Positions 45,036-56,000 of a stretch of DNA of 64,000 nt are shown here, piece after piece. The DNA comes from Liolophura sinensis. Taxonomy: Eukaryota; Mollusca; Polyplacophora; Chitonida; Chitonidae. The DNA lies in contig NC_088297.1 of assembly GCF_032854445.1 (NCBI RefSeq), forward strand, positions 15,821,127 through 15,885,126, in the 5' to 3' direction. The position numbers and the translations under genes were made by a program. Position 1 is the stretch's first letter, and the number at the start of each line of letters is the position of its first letter. The notes beneath the pieces were generated by a model. That model was not told the DNA's origin and did not search any database. It saw only the letters and a program-made list of their open reading frames with translations.

Positions 45036-45448
45036 ATTAAGTCTTCAGATATTAATAAAAGTAAATGTTGAAAATCTGTAAAATTGAATTCGTAACCAAA
45101 AAAAATTCTATTTTTTAAATTAATTTATATAGTATAAATATCAATAATTATTTCGTTATGCATATTATATCTCACATTTACTGTATGCATAGACAGAATT
45201 AGTTTTACTCATTATTTATAATATGCCTTTAAATTCTTAAAGATTGACTTCTTGTAATTTAAAGCCGTATTATCATAACGTACATAATACATGTATGTGC
45301 AATAAGTTTGAAATACATCTATCAGCTTTATTCAGGTTATGAATAATGGCATTAATTAATGCACTTTATAAATTTACACAGAAGATAATATCTATACAGA
45401 CTGTTTAAATATCAGCAGATCTGCTACAGTGATTAACTGAACATACAA

Positions 45449-47465
45449 TTAGTCCCGAACAGGTTCATTCAGATGACAGATCTTTTTCAGCAACGTGTTT
45501 GTAGTGATTTCGTCATCATGACGACGCTTCCACAGCTGAAATTCTTTACCCTCCTGCTGGCGGTATTGTTTTCATTGAACATTTCGCAGCGTCCTCTCCG
45601 AAACAAGATCTGAATGGTCACAAGCAGTGTCTCTTTCTCTACAATCATAGGACTTTCCCTTGCTTTATTCAGATGTATGAAACCTGCCATCCTCTCCTCT
45701 CTGATATACTTGTCGCCCTTGTTACAGCCACAGGTTTCCAGTACGCTGTTTTTTCCTGGAGGGTGTCCGGTGTAAGTGCCAAAAACATTCGACCACCATG
45801 TCACATGACGGTGAAGTAAGGGAACCATTGTCTGTCAACACTTCTACCTCTGTTTTTGTACACACTTCTCTAAACTGTTCTTCACTTTAATTGTTATTCA
45901 CCCATGTTATACAATAATTAAGTTCTAGAATGCCTTCCAATAATCCAAGTATACATCATTGTAGAAAAACGCAATCATAACACTAATGTACATATGTAAA
46001 TAAACAATTTCGCAGTGTTTAACAGACAAAACAATTATCAATGTAAATGATTTAATAAAAGTGTTGATTTGACCAGCCACGATATTCGAAAGGGAAGTGG
46101 CCCAAAAAGCAGTATTTTCAACAACAACGACTGGCAATTAAGTCTGTTGTCTCACCCTGTGACGTCATTGCTTGTCCTTGTGGCCATCCCAAACACACTC
46201 CAGTTTCTTACAGACCAAGCAGTGTTGCGAAATGACGTGTCCTGCGTATAAGTCATTTGGGAGGGCAGAGCTTGCGTGCTGCTGTATCTTCAGGTCTTCG
46301 GGTCCTCATACACCGGGGTAATGTCATGCGCAGCCAAAAAGGGCAGGGTCAGAAGAGTCCTGATGACTGCATGTTGCATCTTCTTGGCGGTAGAGAGGCT
46401 CCAATCCCAGCTCCTGTGCCTCTCGGAATACAGCCTGGAAGTACAGATGAAGGCGCACCCTTAGACTTTTGTAAGTGGAAAAATTTCACGGAAGCCTTTA
46501 CCAAATGCCTGCTTCCAAATCACTTCAAAAACATCCAATTAAAGACATGTCCTTTGTGGCAGATTGTCAACAACGCATTGAAATACCTGTTATAAAAGAA
46601 AGATCACGTGAGTATTGGCATTTGTCAAATTCGTGCCGAATTATCATATAAAAAAAATTTTCCAATATGCTGAATATTTTAATTCACCTATTTCAACTTT
46701 ACCATCAGATCTATAAGGTCAACAAACCAATGGTAATGAGCAAAATGTGTCACTTGAAAAATACTTTACTTTTACAGTATTAACTTTTTGTAACAGTTTG
46801 TGAAAATACTGACCTTTTTATAACCTTTTCTACGTTTCTTTGACATAAGGGTTAACACAAACGGCACCTGCATCACATCTTATCCAGATCTGAGAAAGGC
46901 ATGGATTGTGAACAGCTACTTGAATGGTTCTTTCACAACTTTAAAAGTTGCATTCAGTAACCAGGTCTTGGATGTTGCTAGCGTCTCCAACTGCTGCCGG
47001 GTGGCAAATATGATGAGCCCGTATACTGTCGTGGTGATGTCTCCTATCAAGAGGTAAGGGGCCAAGAAATACGCAGCAATCTAAAGAATAATGGGGACGA
47101 ATACACAATACATGCATGTATAGATATGCACGAAAACTGTGATTTCCCCCGATAAGTAATTTGGTACACATGGTATCTCACACAACTATTTAATATCATT
47201 ACCTTACATATAAACACTCACACGGACACTATCATATGTATATATGTACCTCAGACATAAGGTCTTTCGGGTCAGCTGGTCGCAGTCTTTGGAGGGCTCG
47301 GTTGGCTATCCTTACCAGGCATTGTGAGTTTGGAAGGACTGGGCAGGGCTGTTGATTTTCCAGGTTCTCAAGGGTCTCATTCTCTACAATGACCATAGCA
47401 GACTTTAAAACTTCACCACGAGCAGCTGAGGTAGGAAAGTATTTATGAAGAAAGTTGAACACTTT
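45449..47465 (-). pseudogene. MULE-domain transposase pseudogene
   Basis: Read on the minus strand, the pieces follow the order of animal MULE-domain proteins. An N-terminal segment (CLVRIANRALQRLRPADPKD) is followed by ATSKTWLLNATFKVVKEPFK and LFTIHAFLRSG. Then come VPFVLTLMSKKRRKGYKK, CVVDNLPQR, GCAF, QAVFREAQELGLEPLY, WSVFGMATRTSNDV and a final QEGKEFQLWKRR block. Between and inside the blocks are stop codons (after EPFK, after LRSG, after CL) and frame changes (near GCAF), so it is dead. One or more introns may have existed (acceptor TCTTTAG before IAAYFL). The catalytic domain is broken but recognisable; I recall the family from general knowledge. Confidence 0.78.
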
Positions 47466-47733
47466 CTGGAGAGTTTTAACACTTTAAATAATATTTTAAA
47501 AAGTAGAAATCTAAAAGTATAGAACAGTTTGAAGAAAATTCCTATGTGAAGTGACATACTAGAATGTTGACAGTCATTTTACGGCACAAAAACAAATGTG
47601 TTATGTCAAATAAACGTGTGGCACATTTAATCATTGATTATTTTTATTCCGTGTTTATTTTATGAATTAAATTTTGTAGATATTTAAATTTCAGGTGATG
47701 TACTTTTATTGATATCTGAAAAATAAAATATTT

Positions 47734-48240
47734 GTATTCCAGATATTAACAGCGAACGGTAGTTCTACCATCTCGTCACGATTTTCATACCACCCGGTCA
47801 TCTTTGTCTTTGTTGATGCTGTTGTACTCGTTCAAAAACCTGGGCAATAAATATATGTCTCTGTGCAAACGCAATGAGATTTTAAGACAGTATGGTTCAG
47901 ACATAAACAATTAAAACTTTTCAGTGAGTGAAATCATAGGATATACAGCCGTTTTATTCATTCCATACATTTCCACGTGATGTGCCGGTAATGCTCCCTG
48001 GGCAGCCGGTTACATAACCAGCGCAACCCGAATATATCTTGATACTAAGTACAGAAAATTTTGTGAATCATGCAAAATCATTCCACCTGTCGCTGAGTCA
48101 GATACATGTTATCCTGAACAGGTATTTTACTCTGGAAGAAGTATACGTTCTTGGTGTAAAACCAGACGACTTAAAGAATTGGTCCAGTTGACTGCATCAT
48201 TCGACTAGTTGTCTTGGATCAGTTGGCCATTGGGTCAGTT
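47734..48240 (-). repeat. Right terminal inverted repeat of the MULE
   Basis: Its reverse complement follows the left repeat in order: GTCAACTGACCCAATGG, TCTGGTTTTACAC, CACAAAATTTTCTGTAC, GTCTGAACCATACTGT and CTGTTAATATCTGGAATAC. Confidence 0.75.
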
Positions 48241-48587
48241 GACCTGTATTCCTCTATTAACATTATATGCATCCATTACACTTGTTCTGAGACAAAACAC
48301 GTTCCGAGTCGAGCTGCTCCTGTGAACGTGGATCTGTTGTGAGAAATAAACAGTGTGCAAAGGGAGCCGTTAACGTTCTAGTGTTTATACCGGTAGTAGA
48401 TGAAAAGAACTCATACAACTTAGATGGTATAGTGAAGGAATTCGGCTACAGATTATCGAGTTCAACTCCTGCTCACCCACGGAGTTAGTCCTTGAATGAG
48501 TAGTCCGATTTTAAAGTGGACTGTTCCACGTGATAGTGTGACTTGAACACCAGTCATATCAACGGGGCTCTCTCAAGTCCTCCAACC

Positions 48588-48940
48588 GGCCCCGATAGCA
48601 CAGTTTCAGATCGTCCTCTTCGCGAGCGGTAGATCCAGGATCAGTCCTGGGCCGAGCCACACCTTAGACCTTAAAAGAAAACGTTGTAACTTCGTCGCTT
48701 GGCGTTCAGCATGAAGGGGATAGTGCAACGACTGGTTGACCCGTATCAGTGTAGTGGCTCTGGCGGGGCGGCTTACTTGCCTTCGGTAAGTCGTCTCAGT
48801 GAAGCAGCACTGGATAAAAGAGCAGTGGAAATCCGCCCTGCAACAATTACATGCACCCTAAGTATTTCTTCGTCGTCATATGACTGAAAAATTGTTGAGC
48901 ACGACATTAAACCCCAAGCACTCACTCACTCACTCAAGTC
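48588..48940 (+). mobile_element. SINE family 2, near full length
   Basis: tRNA-like head (CGAGCGGTAGATCCAGGATC), body GCGTTCAGCATGAAGGGGA, end AAAAATTGTTGAGCACGAC and a CACTCACTCACTCA tail. Confidence 0.85.
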
Positions 48941-49061
48941 CTCTACAAAGGGAAGCAAATCTTGTAACTCATGAACTAGCCGTGCCCTCTGTCCCATGGA
49001 TATCAATACCCGCAATCATTCGCCATCACTTATCGTTTGTGTATTACATGTATTTTCAGCT

Positions 49062-49170
49062 CATGTTTGGGAGATCTTTCAGCAACTTTCGGATGAGCAT
49101 GGGTTTACCTCAAGCTCTTCCGCGAGAGTACGGCCGAATACGCCAGTCAAGTAAATAGATAAATAAAATC
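49062..49170 (+). mobile_element. SINE family 1, 3' fragment
   Basis: GGGAGATCTTTCAGCAAC through GAGTACGGCCGAATACGCC and an AAATAGATAAAT tail. Confidence 0.7.
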
Positions 49171-49354
49171 TATATTTGTATTTTCACGACACAACTTGTG
49201 TTTAGCATACCAAACAGTAGCGCTAGATTAGAGCTATAATTACGAAAACTAATTTATTGTCTTTGTAAGCCCAATAAGAATACTCCAACTTGATCTTGAT
49301 CGCCATAGTTAGTGACTGAAAATGTCTTACGTAAGACCGAAAAATAGAAATTGG

Positions 49355-49450
49355 TCGATGTGGTTAGCGTGCCAAAGCGGTCGCTGTAAGGTCATGCTGG
49401 CTTCCTCTACGGAATTAAGTCGAAAGGTCTGGCAGCAACCTAATCACACA
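49355..49450 (+). mobile_element. SINE family 1, decayed 5' part
   Basis: GATGTGGTTAGCGTGCCAAA and CATGCTGGCTTCCTCTACGG with deletions between. Confidence 0.55.
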
Positions 49451-49799
49451 GGAATGTCTACTGGTTAGGACATGTTCAGTTCTAGATTGGAAATAATAAG
49501 TCTTAATCATAAAGCTTTTATTAAATCATATTTTTAAGCGCATAGCCTTAATACACCACGGCATTAATTATATTCAAAATTATCTACATTTCTAATATTG
49601 ATACCCATGATAAAGAAATCGTTGAATGGTTATTAAGACATTTCTGATAGGGTTGGGCGAGAATATCATCAAAAGCAAATTTACATTTCTGACCGTTTAG
49701 ATAAGTGACCGTATAGATGACCATTCCTTAAATATTAATCACGATACACAGAGATATAACAAAAGATATTTTAATTACAATCGTGTCCAAGGAAGGAGT

Positions 49800-49830
49800 G
49801 GGGTGTGGGGTAGGGAAGTAGGGAGTGGGG
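49800..49830 (+). other. G-run cluster
   Basis: Five runs of three or four G within 31 bases; a quadruplex-type pattern with no gene nearby. Confidence 0.5.
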
Positions 49831-49991
49831 AAAATTTGCATGGTAAAATGACGAATGAATTATTATAGCTGCATGTACACCCCGTGTCAAATGTATCGTG
49901 GTGAGCTACACGTACATGTCGAGCCTATGGACAACGATAAGTTACTCTTCGCCACATTTGCACATTTGGTAGACGGATGAATTTATTTATA

Positions 49992-50310
49992 GTCCGCCTC
50001 AAAGTCTGGAGACCCCCGGAATCACACCTGGGTCAGGTCATACCTTAGACATTAAACAAGTTACTTTAGCTGCCTCGCTTAGCGCTCAGCAATGAGAGGT
50101 TAGATCAAGTAAACATGACTGGTTGGCCTGACATGGGGGGTGTCTTATCTGGTGTCTTCAGCACTATATTTCAGTGACGACAGCGCTTCGGCGGTATAGA
50201 CTCGCTCTGCGACACAAAACACAAAACATGTACCCACACCTAATGACTCCTCGTCGTCAAATGACTGAAAAATTAAGTACGATATTAAACACAAGGCATA
50301 CGTACATGTT
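49992..50310 (+). mobile_element. SINE family 2, diverged subfamily
   Basis: CACCTGGGTCAGGTCATACC head region, CCTCGCTTAGCGCTCAGCAA, CTAATGACTCCTCGTCGTC and CTGAAAAATTAAGTACGA. Confidence 0.72.
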
Positions 50311-51134
50311 TTGGCACTTTAATAGGTCACTGTTGTAAAGGCGACTGGGCAACTGTTTGACTTTCGGTTTTTTGTTACCAATTCGGGAAGAAATTTCGTC
50401 TACACCTAGCTACCAGGTACGATTTCTTTTCAATCCCCAGAAATAAAGGGAGGTAATTACAGCATCGTGTGCCATTTAGTATGTGCTATTTCAGCCGTCC
50501 GCTTGGATACCACAGATAAAATTGACCGCCATCACCGCCAAGTTAAAAAGAAACCCATTAAACAAGTCAGTCAAAGAAATAAATAAATTTGTAGCCATCA
50601 AGTTGAAATACTTAGGTAAAATTACTTATATAACATATGGTATAATGATAGATGTAGCCTGCGCTGTTAAACTAGTTACCAGTACAGATGACTTGGCCAC
50701 TGAGCCTAGTTGTTCGAAAGTGTATTGACAGCAGACAATGCAGTTTTCCACCAGCAGTTTTAGTTCATATTTAATGGAATGTTTGTAGACTGGGCTTAAA
50801 GTTAAATCTTGTATTAAGTCTTAAACCAGTTTTGAACAACCGAACTCTGGCCAATTAAGTTTCTGACTCAGTGCCAGCTCTATGGTAAAATCAGGTCTAA
50901 TCAGATGAAATCAAACGTTATGCTTTTCGTCAGGCTTATGGGTGGAAGGAACGGCAGAGTACGCGGGTCGAGGAGGGGAGCGGGGGACACCATTTTTCGT
51001 TGGTACTTTTAAACCCGCTGACGAAACAGGAAGATATGATTAGAACCATGTTGATTTCGATTGATCTCATTGGTCGAGGCTGGTCGGTTGCAGCGAGAGC
51101 AACGCTTTAGGCCACTAAGTCCGCGAGTGCTTAC

Positions 51135-51255
51135 TGTGTTTATTTTTTACTTGATTGGTGTTTTAGACAGTACTTAAGAATATTTTACTTATGGGACGGC
51201 GTCCTGCCTTGTGGTGGGAGGAAACCAGGAAGAGCCCTGTGGAAACCCACGAGTG
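51135..51255 (-). mobile_element. SINE family 1, 3' fragment
   Basis: TTTACTTGATTGGTGTTTTA to GAGCCCTGTGGAAACCCACG. Confidence 0.8.
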
Positions 51256-52381
51256 CTTATTGTAATAATATCGCCAGGAGTTAGGCGATCGAGGCAAGGG
51301 GTGCTTTTGGTACCAATAGATGGGAGTAGTAAATTCTTACAAGTTGATCTATAATGACTTAAGATTATATTTATTTTTTTTTTGATTTTTGTTTAAAGTC
51401 AGCATTTTGTTTACGTCTGCAAAGTTTGTCGTTTTCTTGGATGAAGGAAACCGGAGTTCTCTGCGTGGCCACCAATCTTTGACAAGTTACCCGCAAACAA
51501 ACATTCCAACCTGTGAAGTACAGACATGTGCTCCATACTGTTGGATGACAAGTGGTCTCCAAGAAACATTCAATTGTGCAAAACCACTTAACCACACGAG
51601 CTGTGAGAGCTGGGGAATCCACAAATTCCCTGTTCACGGCTGGTTTCAGACTTAATATTAAACTTAGATTTGCAGCCAAACCCCTTGGCAATCATACTGA
51701 ACGATGACAACAACATTGTGTCCCAGTGTTTATTGTACAAAGCTATATGTAAACCATTCAGTAAAAATACATTTCGGTATCTACAAAGGGCTTTAACAAA
51801 CCCAAAATATTATTCTAAATAATAACCGATTTTTGTACTGTTGCAAAACCACATGGCTGATATTAGTATACGTAAATGAATAAAAAATGCCGTATAGGAA
51901 AGGGAAATGAAGGTTCAAAATAAATGTTGGACCAAAAATAATTTCATGAGTGAATTTCTCGACACAATGTTAAATAAATGTGTAGCAATCATTAATAGCA
52001 ATTTCAACATTCACACAAACGTTGGTGAAAAAGTGAAGGTTTCTGCCATGGGTTTATTTCTTTCTTTTTCGCTTTTTTAATTTTGCTTAAGACAAAACAA
52101 TGTGGTCATTTATAGACGCAAAGTATACATAAAATATACAAAAACAACCAATAAAACACAACAGTTCTAGTTTGTTAACATACACACCATACAGCAAAAT
52201 ACCTTTCTTCAATATTATACAGTTTATTAAATCGACAAATGGGCGCCGTCGTTGAAGAAAACAACAGAAAAATGTGTTTTTTGAAATATACACAAACCCA
52301 TTTTGATATTTTGTTCTGTTAAAATTCAAATTTATTGATTCTTATTGAGACATCAACCGAATAAGCAGGTAGTTACATATT

Positions 52382-52418
52382 AATGTATTTATTTTATTGG
52401 TGTTTTACGCAGTAATCA
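52382..52418 (-). mobile_element. SINE family 1, tail scrap
   Basis: TTTATTTTATTGGTGTTTTA followed by CGCAGTAATCA. Confidence 0.5.
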
Positions 52419-52689
52419 TGCAGTTACATATAAAAAATGGGCAATCCAACATACATGGTGTCTTTGGTGTTCGCAATGTTGTTCACTTTGCAGCGATTTT
52501 ACAGGATTCAGAATGAAAAAAATATATTGTTTGGTTGACACAGAAAACAAGGAATTTTTGGTTCAAGCTAATGTCTCGACCGTGTTTCGGTTGCACGACT
52601 CTGCGACTCTATTCCGGCTTTGGGGCGTGTCTTTGTGGGGCTTTGGTTGCTGCACAAAATGTTTACAAACATATTATTGTTATTATTGT

Positions 52690-52695
52690 TTTATT
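52690..52695 (-). promoter_or_regulatory. Candidate polyadenylation signal of gene C
   Basis: An AATAAA hexamer on the minus strand, about 200 nt past the stop. Positional evidence only. Confidence 0.28.
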
Positions 52696-52898
52696 TGTTG
52701 AACTATTTGATAAATTTGGGTTAGCACACCTACAATATATGCAGTGATATGGTAACCAAGGACTTTAGCGGTTTAAATGTTGTGTTAGACCTTACCAAAA
52801 GAGATCTAAAAAAATTAATGTCCAAATAATTCTTTAGTTTTTTTCATGGACATTTTTATGAATTCTCAACCATAATATTCTATAACATCCACTGTACT

Positions 52899-53093
52899 TC
52901 AAACATCTTCCTCTTCCGCGTAGCCGTTTTCCCGGTTCAATTTCGTCATTTCCTGTGCTCCCCTTTCTTCCGGTTCCGCTGATACTTCAGCCTCAATCTC
53001 TGTCCGGTGTAGCAGCTTCGGTCCGCTAACCGCTATGGCGATGGCCCCAATAGGAGCAGTGATCAAGATGATTAACACGGCCATCGTTAACAC
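52899..53093 (-). CDS. SLC9B2-like: Gene C last exon: final helix, tail and stop
   Basis: Acceptor TTTTAAAG. It encodes VLTMAVLIILITAPIGAIA, SGPKLLHRTE and a Glu-rich tail to TGA. As in gene B, no intron splits it. Confidence 0.9.
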   Translation of the reverse strand: MLTMAVLIILITAPIGAIAIAVSGPKLLHRTEIEAEVSAEPEERGAQEMTKLNRENGYAEEEDV

Positions 53094-56000
53094 CTTTAAA
53101 AGTAAAAAAGAGAGGAAATGACCGATGTGCTGTCAAAGTTGCGACGCAAGCGCATTTCATAAATGTGCTTCTTGATCCAGAACAAGAATAATACCAAATC
53201 ATACCTCATGAACAACAGTGACCCCATAATTGCATATAGAGCTGTCAGTCGCAACTAAAAATGCAAACCGTTTTATTTACAAAACATTATCTCAAAACAG
53301 AAATGAACTACAAGACCCGATGTACTTTAGGTGGGGTCGAAGTCCTGGGATTAAACCCTGGTCGGGTCATACCAAAGACTTTAAAAATGGTACTTGTTTC
53401 TGCCTCGCTTGGGACTCAGCACTGAGAGGTTATAGAGCAAAGAAACAGACCTGTTTGACTCGGTGTCACTATAATGTTACTGGGTGGGTTGTCATACCAT
53501 GTGTCATCAGCACTTTGGCAGCCCTGTCACAAGACGACACAGCATATGTGCACGCACTTAATGACTCCTAGTCATGTGACTGAAAAATTTCTAAGTATGA
53601 CGTAAAACCCAAAGCATATATTCACACATATTATAAGCAGGAAAAGACTGTCCATTCAATGGATCAGCACAATATGGCTGAAATATTGCCGGTGTGGCGT
53701 TAAGCCATAATCATTCATACATACATTCCATTCAATGGAGACTTACCAGTCGACCGTATTCCACGACTTCCTCACTAGCTTCCTTCTCCAGAGCCATATC
53801 CAGGGCCACTGAGCCTATAGCAGCCTATAAATATGAAGTAATCATCATCAAATCCATCATCGTCACTATCATCACCATCATCATCGTCGTCGTCGTCGTC
53901 GTGGTCATCGTTGCTGTTATTATCGTTATTATTCAGGGCGATATTTAGTGATCAGAGTAAATTTAATATAAATACATAAATACATACATTTTACATAACA
54001 TTGAATGTTATTTTTTTTTTAATTTGACCAAATGGCTATAAAATCTTACCATAATATTCAGGCTAAATAAAGAAAAAATCAGTGTGAATGAAATGATTGG
54101 CTGTCATTAAGAACGATAGTTTGATTTGACTGGTTGGTGTTGGATGCCATGCTCCAGACTTCTCCTCATGTATGAGTGGAGGAAACCGGCGTGCCCAGAA
54201 CAGTCCAGAGATTCGCCCTGTATACGTGACAACAGCCGTTTAACCTCAGTTGAAAACAAAAAAGCGAGAGCTGTATTCCAGCATTGGTCAGGGACCTGAT
54301 AGTGGCAGCGAACAAACGATTTAACCATCTGAATGAGTGATGCCCCATCAAAGAAAATGACAGTCAACGAGAAGTTCCCGGCTGATGTTACCTGAACAGT
54401 AGCTTTGGGCAGCCACGCGAATGGCACAAAGAACCGCTCCTTCCAGTTCATATCTGTTCGGAACATGACCAGAAACGACACCAGGATACGGATCACCAGC
54501 CCAATGAAGAGAACGAGGGTACCAAAACCTGTAGGAAAAATAAAATCAAGATTCAATTTTGATTGATGGATTTTTCAGCTCATTAAAGAAGTGTGTGAGG
54601 TGTGGGTAGACAATTTCATTTAGTTTGACTTACTGATTGACTGGATCTTTTATTCAGTTATGTGGTTTATAACATAAAGAGTGAAGAATATTGCCTTGAA
54701 TTTGCTGCTGTCAGGGGAATGAATGGAGAAACCGTTCAAAACCACCCAGGTTAGGCCACAGCGAGACCTAATTCGAAGACCTGTGTCATATCGTGAAGTG
54801 GTGGGGTCATCAAGGAAACCAAACGTATCACTAACCCACTGCTGCAAGAAGGTCACTGTTCAAAAATTTCAAAGTTCTATTAAAAACACAATTCACGTGC
54901 TTTTTATTTTGCTTTGTTAGAATTGCATAGTTGTTGTTTTTTTTCCACCAGGTTATGTCATCATGTCATGCCAATGTAAAATTATATTTGTTTATTTATT
55001 TAATTACTTGATTGGTGTCTGATGCCGTACTCAGGAATATTTCATCTATATGACGACGGCCAGCATTATGGTGGGGAAACCGGGCAGAGTCCAAGAGGAA
55101 ACCCACGACCATCCGCAGGTTGCTGACAGACTTTCCCACTTACAGCCGGAGAGGAAACCAGCATGAGCTGGAACTGAACTCACAGCGACCGTATTGGTGG
55201 GAGGTTCCTGGGTCATGGCTACACCACATAGGGCCCCCAGAAATTATCTTTGAATAATACTGATTTTCGGATGAGTGCTTTTACATCAAAGGGAACCCGT
55301 AATCCATGACAGGATGGCCCCTTGTTCTTACCTATATCATTAGCCTCGATCTTGTCCACTTTTATAGCCGCCCCAATAAGCCCGAACAAGAGTGGCTGAA
55401 AGACTTCCCACATTCGGCCCATAACCACGGCCATTGGACTCTAATTAACAAAAAAAATAAACAACTTCTCGGTAATTTATTTCTTTATTTCATTAGTGTT
55501 TTACGCCGTACTCAAGTATATTTCACTTATATGACGGCGGCCAGTATTATGGTTAGAAGAAACCATGCAGAGCCCGAGGGCAACCCACGATCATCCGCAG
55601 CTTGCTGAAAAGCGCTGTCGTACTAATCTCCTCGGCGTCGGATCCAGCTTTTCTGTTAACTACGGTAACAAATTATGAATGCATGCAATGCAAGCCAGTT
55701 CATTCGAATAAATATTTAGTTCCCTTGTTTGGAGTTCAAGGTTTACCGCTGAAGTTTAAACTTTGAATTTCAGACACATTAAGAGCGTGTCTCTAGATTT
55801 GAGGGAGAGAATTCTTCCGTTTAGACATCGAAGGCCAATTAACATACTATTTAACCTATTATTCTCTGAATATGGAACTTCAGTATGGACTCCCTGATGT
55901 CTTTGCTGAGACAGAAGTCTTTAAAATGATCATTTAAATGTTCGTATATCCATCATAAAAATTATATACCGATTCAGGGTATTTTGAAATATGTATTTTT

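Larger units (their letters stand above)
44560..48245 (-). mobile_element. Mutator-like element (MULE) with long terminal inverted repeats, degenerate
   Basis: Two inverted copies of a roughly 0.48-kb sequence (44560-45035 and 47734-48240) flank a broken MULE-type transposase on the minus strand. Shared landmarks include GTCTGAACCATACTGT and GCTGTTAATATCTGGAATAC, present in opposite orientation at the two ends. The outer limits are approximate because the ends have diverged, and no target duplication was identified by eye. Long TIRs are typical of Mutator-like elements. Confidence 0.78.
36992..52898. other. Intergenic region between convergent genes B and C
   Basis: About 16 kb with no recognised cellular gene. 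It holds palindromic elements, a minisatellite, a dead MULE and SINEs. 42.7-44.5 kb and 50.3-51.1 kb show nothing recognisable beyond AT-rich DNA. Confidence 0.6.

Noticed and set aside
45487..45828. Intact 113-codon gene
   Set aside because: It is the C-terminal part of the degenerate MULE transposase read partly in the wrong frame.
51371..51691. Overlapping open frames on both strands near 51.5 kb
   Set aside because: Opposite-strand shadows of each other with no family resemblance.
53230..53571. 113-codon open frame
   Set aside because: Mostly SINE family 2 sequence.
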